In this document: piece after piece, positions 50,901 through 64,000 of the stretch
Position numbering within the stretch: the stretch's first letter is position 1
How the letters are laid out: every line of letters starts with the position of its first letter
Assembly (NCBI GenBank): GCA_013365325.1
Contig: JABVXV010000204.1
Location: 1-64,000, forward strand
Direction: 5' to 3'
Length of the DNA: 64,000 nt
Source of the DNA: Dipetalonema caudispina
Taxonomy: Eukaryota > Nematoda > Chromadorea > Rhabditida > Onchocercidae
Made by a program: the position numbers and the translations under genes
Notes under the pieces: generated by a model
Databases searched by the model: none
What the model was told of the DNA's origin: nothing
The model's input: the letters and a program-made list of their open reading frames with translations, nothing else

Positions 50901-53900
50901 ACCAGCGGTATCGTCATCACATGACTGCAGTTCACTTCCATCTTTTTCACTGTTTTCCTTTTGAGGCTTCGGTATCAGATTTACATATCCCTAACGAATA
51001 AGTCATTAAGATAGTAGCAAAAAAACAGCAATCAATTATTTCCCATAAAGTTGGAGTTGCATCAAACAGTTAAGAATCTTGCACAGCAAAAAGAATATAA
51101 ATAGATTTAAGCGAATTCGATAATCAAGTGAATCTTATCTCTCCACTTTTTACTTGTACTCCTGATCATTCTTGAAAAATTATTCAGTCATTCAGTTTTA
51201 ATTATTCCACAACACTGCATCAGAATGACCTGCTTCATCATTATCCTCACATTTAAAGTCAATAAAAAAGTTGTAAAAGTAAAAAGCAAACTTTCTCAAG
51301 AAGTGCAGCAGTCATTGCTTCGAAGTGTATATAATACTTGGCCAACTCAACTGCAGAATTTTCAACTATCTCCAGAATGAAAGACAAAATTTCACAAAGT
51401 GCACTACTTATTGAAGTTATTTGCTCCAGACGGTCATATCCCATCGATCCCTTGCCTTCAGATAATTGTGCACACAAATTCCATATTTCTTCAGTTGACT
51501 GGAATAAAATTTCCTAGCCTCTAATTTGATTCAGAATTTATTTTCAAAAATTAATTTTTGGATTAAGAAATAATATTTATACTAATAAAATAGAGTTTTT
51601 GTCTTTGAAACAAGCCCAACAAAGTAATTATAGTGACTTCAATTTGAATTTGCATAACCTTGCCTTTCCCATGATCTATTTACTAGTTATTTGCCGAATG
51701 ACAATAGCAAGATATACGCTGAGCTGTACCTATTAGATTTCCAAAAATTGACTCCACATTATTGGGAAAGGGGTCTGTTACAAATGATTAACTTGAGTTT
51801 TGGTTTGACAATACATATACAGGGAGAATTTTAATTATTACACAGTAGGAAGTACCAAATCTATCTAACCTTATCAAAATTCAAATTCCTCAGCAAATTG
51901 GTCAATTGCTTTAAAATATCCATAAAGCGGGAATTATCCAAATCAATTGACATTGCTTGCTTGTAAATATTTTGTAGTATGAGCAACAAAGCTTGAATTC
52001 CCTCCCATGAAATATCTCCAATCGTTTCCCGAACATTTGCTGGATTCGCCAGTGCTTCTGTCACTTCACGTAAGATTCCCAGCGCTTCTTCAACCTCTTC
52101 AGCCAGTACACACGAGATAACAGATAGCCAAGAATTTATATCAGCACTTTCCGATTTCACAATATTAATAGTGTGAGATATATCGGAACTGCAAAAGCTT
52201 GGAATAAGTTACAAAATAATAACTAATTGAATTCTAGGTCTCCAATAAATGACAGCTGTTATATATCATAGACTGAATGGTCAAAATAGTTAGGAAGCTA
52301 AAAATTTGGAAATTATATGTAATATTGCGAGCTTTCCTGTAACTGAGTCTGGAATTTTCTTGAAATATGGATCGTAAAATTTGATTAAAATTTTCAATAA
52401 TTACAGAAATCAAGCTCAATAACGACGTGTTTGGATCTTCAGCCCAATTTTACAATCTCAGCTTTCATATATTACAAAAAGTATCAAGGAAAAAAACGAT
52501 GATTTACTTTTTCCAAATAGCGATACTCCCACAATCCATTGAATGAAAAAGCGACCGTTTAATAGCTTCCAGTATTCTTGCTGCTGCATCTTGCGCTTTT
52601 CTAATTGCATCAAGTGTTACATTATATTCCTGATGCTGTTTATGTAACTGGGATAACCGAGTATCTTGAATACCACTGAACTGGAGAGCCTGAATCCAAA
52701 ATATGATGATCGAAAATTAAGGATTTGTAGAAACAAATAACCGTTTATAACAGTTTGTAACGAAACAAAAAAAAAAAGTGCTAACGAAAAACACGTCTTT
52801 CCCAAATTTCTCACTTATTCAAACCAATCAGTATGCTGAATATTGATAGTAGTCACTGAACCATCAATAAATTTTTGAACATTTTAGCAGCAATGTTTTT
52901 GAGAACAAAACTGAAATAAGGTACAAACCACATTTTCTTTGAAATCAGCATTACAATTTGGAGCATTTTCAAGTTTTGTCCTCATAAATCCCAAAAGTGA
53001 ATTAAATTTAAGTGTCGAATATTTCAACTGTCGTAGACGATGCAACCACTGCTGACCATACAAGCAAGGTTGTTTTACATCCTATAAGATTTATAAAAGG
53101 AAAACAGCGCTAATAGGATTTTGAACATTATTTCAGTTAAGTAAAAATTCAATCCTTTTCAAATCACATTGTCTTGAATTATATATAAAATTAAATCACT
53201 TACGTCAGATGAACAGTAGCTTATAGTTTGTAATATATCTAAAGAACAAATAACTCGAAAGCTCTTTTTACTAAAGAAAAACTTGAATACCTTAGCATTT
53301 TCTAAATAATTCAACAACATTTTTTTAGCTCTATCCATCTTATTCAGCGTTCCTTTCACGGTTATCACAATCTGGTGACATAAGTACAGTTCATTCAGCA
53401 TAAATTCGGTGAGACCCTTTAATTGGCACATCGTCTTTGCACTGATTTGAGCATTTGGTTTATGAAAATTCTTCAAGACAATGTTTCGTGATACTGCTCC
53501 ATACCTTATGAACTAAATATACAAATTTTATAAATAACGCAGCTATATGTAGTGAATAAATCTAACAAGTCTTTATTAAAAACTGTTAAACTACGACACT
53601 AACAAATAAGGGACGGAAATTTGAATTCATTTGTTCCATTTACTAAATTGTATCTGCAATGCAACCAAAATTTTGGAAGCAGAACAAAAAAATCTAAATT
53701 TCTGAAAACTTTTAAAAAATACCAAGGATGAATTATGTTCACTAAATACCATGTAAAACGAATCACATTTTATGTATTCATAAGTACAAAAAAAGAGCAA
53801 TGTGAAAAAAAAACTGTTGTCTATTTGCGCGGGATTGCTAATTTTTAGACATCACCATCAATCAGAATAATTGAAGAACCTAACTCCGGAAAACCCTTTT

Positions 53901-56900
53901 AATCCTTCTTCCACCTCTGCAATATCAGTAGCTTAAAAGTAAACTTGACACACCTTCGTCAACATCGCATCTCCAGGCATTCCCGCAACAACATCAGCTG
54001 TTAACTGTTCTGCATTAATCGTTAAACCTTTTCGACTACTTAAACCAAGTGCAGCATTATCTCTGAATAAACGTGCAACTGCCTGAAAGTAGTGAAAGAA
54101 ATTCAGGGACGGTGTAATAAATTATTCTGATATCTATAGCAATATTACGTCACTGCCATGCTTTGAAATAAACCAATGAAAGCAACACTTCGAAATCATA
54201 CAGCCGGTATTAAGTCAATTATACAGTAAGAAGCAAAACAGACTTAAGCATAGTTATATCAGTGATTTTTTCATTCACCGAATTGATTACGATTGATAAT
54301 AAATCCATAGAGAATAAAACCTTGCAAACTGCAGGAGTTAATCTTTTATTGTAAATATAAAATACATCAATTCTGCTGCACCTATATGAACATCATTATA
54401 AAGTTGGATTATATTACTTCCTTCTACTTTCCACCACAAAAGCAATCCAGTTTAAATCATAATCGAATATAATTCTGAAAGACGTAAAATCTACACACCT
54501 TTTGTCGTTCACTTAATGCACGACCTTGTTGCTTTTCCTTTTCACTGTCGTTGCCCTCGTATTGAATATCTTTGCGAATAAGATCGTTACAGTACTTTGC
54601 GAATTCTGTTAACTGAAGTTTCAGCATTTAAAAGGAAATAAAACTTAGAGGAAATTTGCAACAAAATGGAAATGTTCATGCCTTCCATGTATATACATAT
54701 ACATGCACTGAAACGATACAAACACACTAGATCGACCACAACTACACGTAATCAAACCATTTTGAATGGTTTAATCTCTTGAAAAGATGATACGTGTTTG
54801 ACGCGAAACTTCATTTCGATATGAGGCCAAACCGATGTATTCTGATATATTCTGTTATTATCAGACAATTCTATATCGAATAACTAGTTCGTTCTGATGG
54901 TGGTATTAAGTGAATTGAAAGTATACTCGGAAAAAAGTTGATAAAGGTTGATATCACTCAATAGAATCGGTCAGACATGCATGACATGGCCTACACTTGT
55001 TACTACTTTCTTCCTCCGTTAACTTTTCCAGAATGATTTTTCATATGAAATACTGCAAAACTTACTTCCTGAATATCTTCTAGAAGAGTGCCATTCATAA
55101 AATGTGTCGCAATTTTCACCATTAAGTCAACCGCGCGTTTCGCATAGAAATCATTACATAGCATTATTCGGTTATAAGCAAATTTTGCTTTAGTCTCATG
55201 CCCTACCGTTGACAGTATCGGTGGAATTTCATCAAGAACGGGAGCAACCAAGTCACTGCCAGATAACCTGAACTGTTTCAGGAGACGAAGCAACTGCTTG
55301 TGAGCTTTCTGGGATGACGCCTTCACGCTCCATAAATTTAAATCATTGTATTTCATGATCTTTATGAAATCAAGTAGCTGCTTTTCCAATGGTTCCTTCT
55401 GCATGGCTAATTTATTTTCAACTATCTGAAATCGAAATTTGTAGGGATATGAGCATTTAAAATTTGTAAATGTTGGTTCTCAGAATTCTTTGCACAGAAA
55501 GGAAATACAAGACTGAAATTTCTATTTCGAAATCATTTATGAGTTGCTTTAAAATAAGAACATTTTAGCTAGTTAGACTGAGAACGATAACTGAACTCTA
55601 AGCATTGACTAATTTTTTCAATCCGACCGCTTACTCAGTTAGTTAGATAGAATTGCTCCTAACTAACATAAATCCAAATCCCAAACTAACTGGAAAATTA
55701 TATTTTAAAATAAAGCCGGTTTTCATAAAGCGCGATGGCCACAAGAATGGCTCCCATTAGGAATTCTTTCCGTTCCTACTACAAATTCTCCGGAATCTTC
55801 CCAGCGGCAGTCTTGAACTTCTATTAACCACAATACTCTTTTCTTTGACTCTCAAACAGTAAAACGAGCTAGCTACTGGTGTTACGTACGAACTATTATC
55901 GATTTCTCAGTAACCTTCACAAATCACAATATCAGTAATCTCTTAAATTCCATTCCAAAAATGGATGGTATCTGTGATGGGGACTAGTACTTTATTACTT
56001 TTAGTACAAATTATAGGAAACCTAAATTGAAATAAAAAGAAAACTTACGGTATCAAACAACCGGAAATATGCAACTACTGATTTCAAGCGTAGACATAAT
56101 TTATCCCTCATACTTTCTTTTGTCAGTTTGATGAACTTGATAAGCAATTCAGCAGTCAGTAGTCGAGCTTTAAAGTCAATAATCGTTGAATTTTGTATCC
56201 ACTCAATTGTCATCGTTAAAATTTCGTCGTCGTCTTTATCCATTTTATTAAGTGATTCGAAAAGTGGCCACGACAGTAGCAATGTCTGCGCACGACAATC
56301 GGTCTATAACAAATTTTCAAGGGTTTAATCAAACAGCTCAAATTATCTAAAAATATCTTAAATTAAAATTATAAAATCGAATATGACTTCTACCTCTTAA
56401 ATATTTCATACCATAGTAAGAGTAATTGCAAAAGACAAAATTATTTGTGTAGAAGTTCAGCGCAGCGTATTCAGCGCACACATAGGCATTGTGGAATATT
56501 AAATACGCTGCGCTGAACTTCTGCAACAATAATTCTTAGACATTTCAAATACCGACTTGACGTTTAGCTACGAAGACGTGAAATCCAACTAACCTGTACT
56601 TGTTCGAGCAAATTACCCCAACAGAGTACTTCCATTTTTCTCCAATTTACCAATAAATGCCGCAACTCGTCAAGTTCGTTCGCTAACGAGTGGTTTCGAT
56701 CAGCAACTTTCTCCCATAAATCTGCTTCAGCTAAAAAAAAAAGGGTTCAACACTTTTTTTTAAATGAAAGATCTTGCCAGACTAATGAACTAGTAAGAAA
56801 AAATATTTTCACGCGGTTCATTATAGATAAGATTGTGAAGGATGGGGAGATGCAAAAGGAAGGAGAAACACAAGGTTTTCAGATCAGAAAAATGGTTTAG

Positions 56901-59900
56901 AAAAAAGAAAATGGTTTTTATGCATAACATCAGCATTACACCGATCAAAACAGGTGATTTATGGTATAACTACTACATATCCTACCAAGCAGACGTTCGA
57001 GAAGTGCAGAAAATTGCATTTGAGGAATTGCCATCGAAGCAGACAATATTTTCTGTACTCGCTGCAAGAAAATAAGAAAATATGACAAATAAGTCAAAAA
57101 ACAAACTAAAAATGAAAAATTCAAATAGCTTAATACTTAACAACTTCCCACGATTTACAAAAATTTATCCATTGTATATTAGCGAATTTATTTATACCAA
57201 TCAATGAACCAATCATTTACAAAATGCTTATGTCATATTAAGATAATCGCGTAAGAATTGCTTATGACCTTAATTTTAATTATTTGGAATTCGTTAACCA
57301 TATATTGTGCAGTCCGTGAATTATATTATATAATCGCGTGCTGCACTAACTTATATTATTCGTAATTAACCCTGAATGATTACGATACCAATACAAAACG
57401 TCTTTCATTTCATTTTTTTGACTTATAAATTATAAGGCAACACCTGCAATATACCATCCAGAACTGTCATTTCGGGCCATTTTTCCTTCAACCAGTACAC
57501 ACGTTTAATTAGCGGCTTCATTGCTGCGATGCATTTCTCCAACTCTGATCGACTATTTCTTCGGTAAACATCAATAATTCGTACGTCTTCATCAAGATCC
57601 AACTGATTCAGCGCGTAAAGATTGTAAACTGAAATATAAGTAATCAAATAATTAAACGTAGAAGAAAGAAAGAGACTAAGCAAACAACACTCTTCTCAAT
57701 TCTGTAGAGAAGAATTTTGTCAAATATTTGCAATTTAGAATCAACACCTGCAATTTTCTAAATTCCTTCCGGAATTTCATGAAACCCTCAAGCAATCCTC
57801 ATGAGATCAAGTATGAAGAAAATACCAAAAATTTTTGAATCCACTAAGTCGTCCACAAGACCACATGACGATGCTGTATCCATCATCCATGCTAAAGCCA
57901 TGTGACTATCGTAGCCACGGATACATCCCTCATTTGCCAACAGATGAAGTATTTCTGTCAAACTTTCACTATCAATGCAACTAGTAGACAGTGCAGCGAA
58001 AAGTGCCGGTTCTTCAAGTAAATCCTGCTCATCGCTGGAAGCCGAGAAATCCGGTAGTAACTCTCGAACCTGAAAATTGTATAAAGTGTAAATATTTGAT
58101 ACTCTGTTATCCTTCATTAACTATAAATAGTGGCATCAAAATGATTGACAAAATACCGACAATAAGCTAATGATGAAATAGGGAAGTCGTCCATTCCATG
58201 TAACTCGCGAGATAATAAAAAAAATTATAAAATGTTATAAATTAAGCTCAAATATTAGAGGCTACAGAAAATCACAAATAAACCTATTTAAGAAATCAGC
58301 GATTAAACCACACGGGTAATTTACAAAAAGTTCGATTTCCCACGACTTAAACCATATTTTTCTCAGATTTTCATCTTACTCTCTGAAAACAGATTTGCAA
58401 TATAATTTATCGCCTTTCTTTCTGACCATTATTCCTTAAGACTTGCTATACACCTATTTTTCATTACCTTAATGTCATCCTCATCAAGCTCTTCCTCTCC
58501 ATGCCTTAGGCTTTTCCGATAAACGTACGCTTTTTCTTGCTTTTCTGTATTAGCTTCAAACCACTTCGACCATTCGTTCCCTATGAAATATCACTTTCAA
58601 CAAAATATAATTAAATTCCCAAAATTCTAGCCTCCTATTTTAAAAGAATTGATTGAACAAATCAATGAAAATACGACAGAATAAAAGTAGTCTAAATCAA
58701 TTAACATTAACTTGAAATTTTCATTATTAAATGTTGATAACAGGATGAATGCTTAACTATTCTAGCTATTGTCTTTTAAATTACAAAATAACACTCACTA
58801 ATCCATTGAATGACTTCTTCCATCAAAATCTTTTCAGGATCAGCGAAATATTCCCTGCCTAGTTTATATTTCTGCAAAGAAAGAGCAACCAATTCCTTCT
58901 GCAGTCTCTTTGGCATTATTGTCTTCTGAGAGATACACCATTTGTATAAAATATCACTTTCTGGTGAATTGTCCAAGCAGTTCCATTTAAACTGCAAAAA
59001 TCTGGATAAAATTACTTTGCTAACATAAGCAAAATAGCGATTTTCATTTTCTTCATATTATTTCATATTAGAAGCTCATCTTATCTAGATAGATAGTGTA
59101 GTTATACATCAATGGATGAATATACTTTTTTGCTTTCATGATGATGTTTACATTTAATTATTTCATGGTGATCAAGAAAACGAAATACTCTAATATGGTT
59201 TTTATACCGTTAAAATAAATTTTATTTACTCCATTGTCATCGATGTTATTACTCTTACTCTAATCAAGTTCCCTTCATTAACCAATCCCCGAATCTCATT
59301 TACTTCTCAAAACTACTGAATTAAAATTTACCGAAAACTTGGCTGGAAAGTTGTAAACAGCAATCAAATTGCGTAAATTAATTAACTGAATCATATGAAA
59401 ACGCTTGTATGAAATCGCTGCCACCAAAATATTCAAAAACATGAAAAACGGACAGATGATATCCGTAAAAGCACTGTATTCAGAGAAAGTTTTCTGAAAA
59501 GAAAAAGATAAAAGAACAAGCATTGTTATTAATCTAAATAAGAGACTCCAACTAAGAACCAGATATATTTTTTATTTATTTACACTTGAAATAGTAGAAA
59601 CATACATTACAGAAAGACTGGATGGACGTTAAGAAGCTATCAATCTGTGCCACCGCCATTCGAATATCATCATCCGATAGACTATCCAAGTGATCCAAAT
59701 CAATAAGGGAGAATGCGCGTTGCTGTTCGAGAACTGTTCCCACGAAAGAATTCATTCTAACCGCCAGCGATGAGAACTGCAAATTATTAAAAAATAAAAT
59801 TTTAAAATATATAAGAAATTTTGCAGGGAAGCATTAAGTGAAATAATTTTATTAAAATAAACCTAAAAGAAATCTTGAATTAACTTCGATTTGATGTAAT

Positions 59901-62900
59901 ATATTTGAAATTCTAATTTGATGGTAATAATATGTATACTTGCCGTATCTGACGAATGACAGTTTCCAAATTAAAAATGTAATATATGTATAGAATGAAA
60001 TGTATTAACTGTTACGCTAAACAAAATATATTATAGATTAAGGAAAAATCTCTAAATGATATTCCAAAATTATTTTCTAAGTTAGAAATAAGGTTAGTAT
60101 ACTACCCTTCGAAAATCGTCAATGAAAATGCTAAAATGTTGGCTATGTGACACTAAGCAACCGCAAGACAATAATTCATTACGAAAAACAAAACTCGTAC
60201 ATGTCAAGGATAGCTGAAATTGTTCCGAAGTAGTAAAATCAGCTACTGTGCTGTTGAAATTTTATTTTAAAAACTTACATCTGTATAGCGAGGACGAAAG
60301 AAAACTGTATTTTGTGAATAGTTCTTCAATTCCGTCATCACAGAATTATACGTATTTACAAGGTTATTGATGAATGGATGTTTGGAATTTGAAAACAACG
60401 TCAAATCTATCTGACCGCTGACTATTCTTTGATAGGATTGTAGAACGCCAATAATATTTTCAAGCAATTTTTTCTGAATTTAAATCATTAGTCGGTTTGA
60501 AAAATGAAACAAAAATAAATGAAGTATTTTTTAACAACCAGAAATTCTTTATCTAGAAGATTTAACAATGTGAAAGGGCATAGGAAAAGTACAGTAAGAA
60601 ATGAAATATTGAAAATTTTCAATTTTTTTAGACGAAAAAAAGCGCGCAAGTGATGTTTACCTTATTCATTAAATAATTGAAATTCATTTCCTCGTTCAGC
60701 ACTGGGTCAATGCAGTTCCTCGCCGGGATCGATAGTGGTAACAACGTACAAGAGATTGTTTCCAACCGTTGCATTATACTCGACAAGGTGACGTTGGGGG
60801 AAGAATAAGAAGAAGATGGAGAATCCAACAATGATTCGAAATGATCAATCATAGTCAGAAGCTTTTCCCTGAAACAACCCATATACTGAAAATCCCACAT
60901 GAAAAATCTAATCACTTTTATAAAATTTAATCACCAAAACTTATTGTTCACTCCAAAATGATTTACGGTAAATTCATTTCACAACTCTACTTTAAAACTA
61001 CTGATTAATGAAGTAATAGCAGCTCTTTTCGCTTTGAATTTCTAATCATCCAACACATGATAAATATACCCACATGCTACTGTGTTACCGTCCAACAGTG
61101 GTCAATTCCGAATTACAATAAGGGAGAGAGTGAGAGAGAGAACCATCATCTGCAGTGCATCAAATGTCTGTGCATGAGGTAAATCTTGAAAAATCAACGT
61201 TTAATTTGTCATCGATGATGCTTTAGTGTAAAACAGCAACGATTAGAGCTAAGATAAAATGGTTAAGATAAACTAACCTGTACATCAATTTAAACGATTT
61301 CAAATGAACTCCAATCTTCCAAAAATAAGTACATAAATGTTTTCGCTGGATGGGGAAGTCACCAAGTTGTGCCAGCGTAATCTCTTGTGAAGATAATTGG
61401 AACCCCATTGAACGCCATATCGATGAGAATAATTCCGTACCCAAAGTGACCCATGCTAGATCACTATTCTGGAAGAAATAAAATTTAATTATGAAACTTT
61501 TCGTATATTGAAATTTATGCCTCTTTCACGTTCTATTTCATAACATCAGTGACTTTATCTAAACTACATAGCTGCCTTTGCCGGATATCAGACGGCATTT
61601 CCATATATCCTAACCTATCACCATGTACTCCAAGTCAAAGCATCAAATTATCAAAGCATCTTTCTATTCTTTGAATAAAATTGTTTTGAACGTTCCTTGA
61701 TCTGACGGTTCAAGGTCCACCGCACGAACATACGTACAGAAGACTATGTCCGATTTAAATAAATTTTATTAACTTACTTTACACGCAATTGGAATTTCCT
61801 CAACAGCAAAGTTCGAGCAAAGATATTGGGCAAAAATTGCTATCTGTGACCATTTTTCATCTTTAAGATTCAACCATGCCAAGCGATAAAGCTCAACAGG
61901 CTGATGCGCTGATATTGATAACAACTCAAGCAATATCTGTAAAAATCTAATGGAAACAAGAATTAATAAAATGGATGCATGGTATAATAAGACAGTATAT
62001 GCAGTGTGCACTGTGCAACGAATACTTTCATAACGCAACGCAGTAAGTAGCTCATGTCCTTACTGTGGCACATACTATGTATTTGCATCCCAACAAAATC
62101 ATACAATAGATCTGTAATAATAGCTATCAAACTGCTTCTTTTCAATTCAATTGCTACACTATTTACATGTATAACATCATGATAGATAATTACTTGTTTC
62201 CCATTGTGATTATTCAAAATAGCGAAACCGCAACAAATATCCGTCATTAATTTCAGCGCTACTCTTAAAACACTGCTCTTATCGGCATAATATTTTCCCA
62301 CTTGATAAGCATTTTGCTGCATTAAACAGCTTTTATTATCCACTTCAGCACTGCTCATAGTCAAATCTTCTAGCTCGTCTTCATACTGCAACAAGAGGAT
62401 AAACTGTCCCATCATATATCTTCAAATTTTCAAAGTTTTTGGTGTTTGAAAAGTTTAGTCAAAACATAAAAACAAAAACCCACATCTATCACACTCTCTA
62501 GAGAATTAAGGTAATCTAAACAATTCTTACTTTAAAAAGAGAGTATGTATATTTTCAAATCTGAAAAAGATAAGCACAAATAGAATGAACCTTTCTCCAC
62601 TCGTCATAACTCCGGAAGGGTTCAAAAAAGTTGCAGCGTTTGTGAAAATTTGAGTAAAGCTCTGAGGCTTTTTTATCAGTCATCCATACTTTATCGATGG
62701 CAGTTACAGCACAACATAAACTTGTAGACCATCTGAATTAAAGCAGTTAACAGTTACTTCGTTATATATGTAGGTAAACAATGATTTTTCCAGCGTGATG
62801 CAGAAATTCGCGACATGAAGCAGTACTTGTTCACATGATACTTTAACCAGCAGCCTTTCAATTCTTTGGAAATGATAAAAGGTAGGCTCAGCGTAAGTGT

Positions 62901-63288
62901 TAAACTGTCCATCAGCAGTTTCAGACGCAAATTACCCTTAAACCATCATCGCCCACTTCACTGAACTCCACAAATACAGCCCCGAAACCGAACCCTCAGC
63001 CTACAATTAATGCGTGCCCACTCCTAGCAATACACCAACATACGAACACACCCATTCCCTCACTAAGTTATTATCAATGTACACTATTATTGATTTGCAC
63101 TAATTTGGGACTATTTGGAAAAAATTATGCGAATATTACCGAAATTTCTCAATAACTTACTGTTTCCATGTGTTAGAACATGAAGAATCATTCAAACGTT
63201 GCCATGCAAAATGAAGTGGCGCACATGCACTTCGTAAATCCATTCGTTGATGGCATGCTTCTATGAAAAGCATGATATTCCATAAAAT
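46336..63288 (-). CDS. mdn-1: Midasin (dynein-related AAA ATPase of 60S ribosome maturation), C-terminal part; 5' end beyond the window
   Basis: Midasin is the giant nuclear AAA ATPase that strips assembly factors from pre-60S particles through its MIDAS domain. The window carries the post-AAA linker, acidic region and MIDAS domain in many short exons. The linker includes LLSWPLFESLNKMDKD (56022-56282) and LANELDELRHLLVNWRKMEV (about 56590-56730). The D/E-rich part spans about 48.2-51.0 kb with DKLDPDLWDQ and KDVGDDIDETGQ, motifs conserved in midasins. The C-terminal exons (47761-47933, 47440-47614, 46925-47134, 46701-46802, 46336-46578) give IIEPTVASRFE, GDYRTGKRLNMRRLIAYIAS, KIWLRRTKKAQ, the MIDAS motif AVDDSSSM, IVSDGRG and the terminal FPFPFYVVVG with IGDAVRQWFEL. 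The first exon I can assign is 63161-63288 (IMLFIEACHQRMDL). No start codon is visible, so the hexameric AAA region lies to the right. Confidence 0.88.
48157..50990 (-). other. mdn-1: Acidic (D/E/N-rich) region of midasin
   Basis: Successive minus-strand exons are dominated by Asp, Glu, Asn and Ser, for example DDENDKDAFDGDNDEDNKDN and SGEDEDNELEADMEMGD. An acidic segment between linker and MIDAS domain is a hallmark of midasin. The opposite-strand frames here, rich in Ser/Phe/Ile, are shadows. Confidence 0.85.
56451..56522. repeat. Inverted repeat with 21-bp perfect arms in a midasin intron
   Basis: Left arm 56451-56471 and right arm 56502-56522 are perfect reverse complements, separated by 30 bp. 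The arms are GC-richer than the surrounding intron (they contain CAGCGCAGCG), which suggests an inserted fold-back element rather than chance AT pairing. Confidence 0.85.
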
Positions 63289-64000
63289 CTAAAACTTTAA
63301 GGTTGCACCGAGAACTGTACATTTAAAGTTCAGTACAGTAAAAGTCCATCACTTTTTAAGAAGTAGATAAATGAGTAACTTACAACCCTGATTTGCTTAT
63401 TGCTGATAAAAACATTAACAGCTTCACTTCTCATCCAATTAATCACTGACTTATCAGTACATTTACTCTCTAAAATATATTTACAACTGGCTAAAATTTA
63501 ATTTCACACTTAACTGAATAACTTACATGTATTTAGTTGAATGTCTATCCTTATAACTGATTTAATGGTCACTGATGACTTCCAACAAAGTGCTTTTTAC
63601 ACAATATGTCCAGAAGTTACATTGCCGACAAGTATTTTCTATTTAATCTCTCAAGAACCAAAGACACACCTGGCTCGACTTATGGAAACAACAAAGTAAA
63701 ATAAAGCCAAAAACAAAATAAAAGTTACTAAGCATGAATCCGAGACTGTAGAATCCACTATGGGAAATTTCGAAATGTACACATACAACTCATTAAGCAG
63801 GTCCTTCAAATATGAAATTGCGGATGATGGAAGTTGGTCACTTCGAATCTTCCCTAAAAAAATTGTTCCAAAATTTCATGCCTTCTTTATGGTATGCTTT
63901 TATCGAACTCTACAACGTTCCAACCCAGATATCTTATTGCGAGGTAGAACCAGTTAGGAAGTGTTGAAATATGGTTGAAAATCCGAATCAAAAATTCCCA
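63289..64000. other. Right edge: midasin intron or 5' region with a plus-strand frame
   Basis: No further midasin exon was recognised here. A plus-strand frame with ATG at 63760 runs 65 codons to 63957. A possible donor (ATG|GTATGC) follows KIVPKFHAFFM, so it might be a first exon of a plus-strand gene. It has no family resemblance I recognise. Confidence 0.3.

Noticed and set aside
1..64000. CRISPR arrays, bacterial operons, tRNA or rRNA genes, intact transposons
   Set aside because: None seen on reading both strands; repeats present are microsatellites, one palindrome, one inverted repeat and local duplications.

Overview
This window is eukaryotic DNA, most likely from a nematode. It is strongly AT-rich. 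Genes are cut into many short exons by introns with GTAAGT-like donors and TTTTCAG-like acceptors, and several start codons follow an AG acceptor by only 0 to 8 bases, as expected for spliced-leader trans-splicing. The gene content fits: an srx-type chemoreceptor, a nematode-style bestrophin and an orphan Cys-loop receptor. Introns and composition resemble filarial (clade III) worms, but I cannot name the species. Exon models were assembled by eye from reading frame, splice motifs and intron phase. All but one close in frame from start to stop; the exception is the bestrophin, broken by a 49-bp duplication.

Layout. 0-6 kb: three tandem copies of an srx-like GPCR unit on the minus strand, of which the middle one is a complete 7-TM gene and the flanking ones are decayed. 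7-11.4 kb: a minus-strand gene that I read as signal peptide, Cys-rich three-finger-like ectodomain, one TM helix and a cytoplasmic PP1-like phosphatase domain whose metal and catalytic residues are largely replaced. This is the most unusual item in the window. 12.1-18.3 kb: a plus-strand pentameric ligand-gated channel, divergent from the receptor gene. 21.6-26.3 kb: a bestrophin chloride channel with a frame-breaking 49-bp tandem duplication in one exon. 26.8-27.9 kb: a NUDT2-type Nudix hydrolase. 30.5-32.8 kb: a UBASH3-like histidine phosphatase with an N-terminal signal sequence in place of UBA/SH3 domains. 34.6-44.6 kb: a 24-exon, 1192-residue multi-Tudor protein, probably of a germline small-RNA pathway. 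46.3-63.3 kb: the C-terminal part of midasin (MDN1), with linker exons, the D/E-rich segment and the MIDAS domain; its AAA+ part lies beyond the right edge.

The genes do not form a pathway or operon. The left third (chemoreceptor, receptor-like pseudophosphatase, ligand-gated channel, bestrophin) is membrane and signalling, while the right half is housekeeping or germline (Nudix, Tudor, ribosome biogenesis). No tRNA, rRNA, CRISPR array or intact transposon was recognised.
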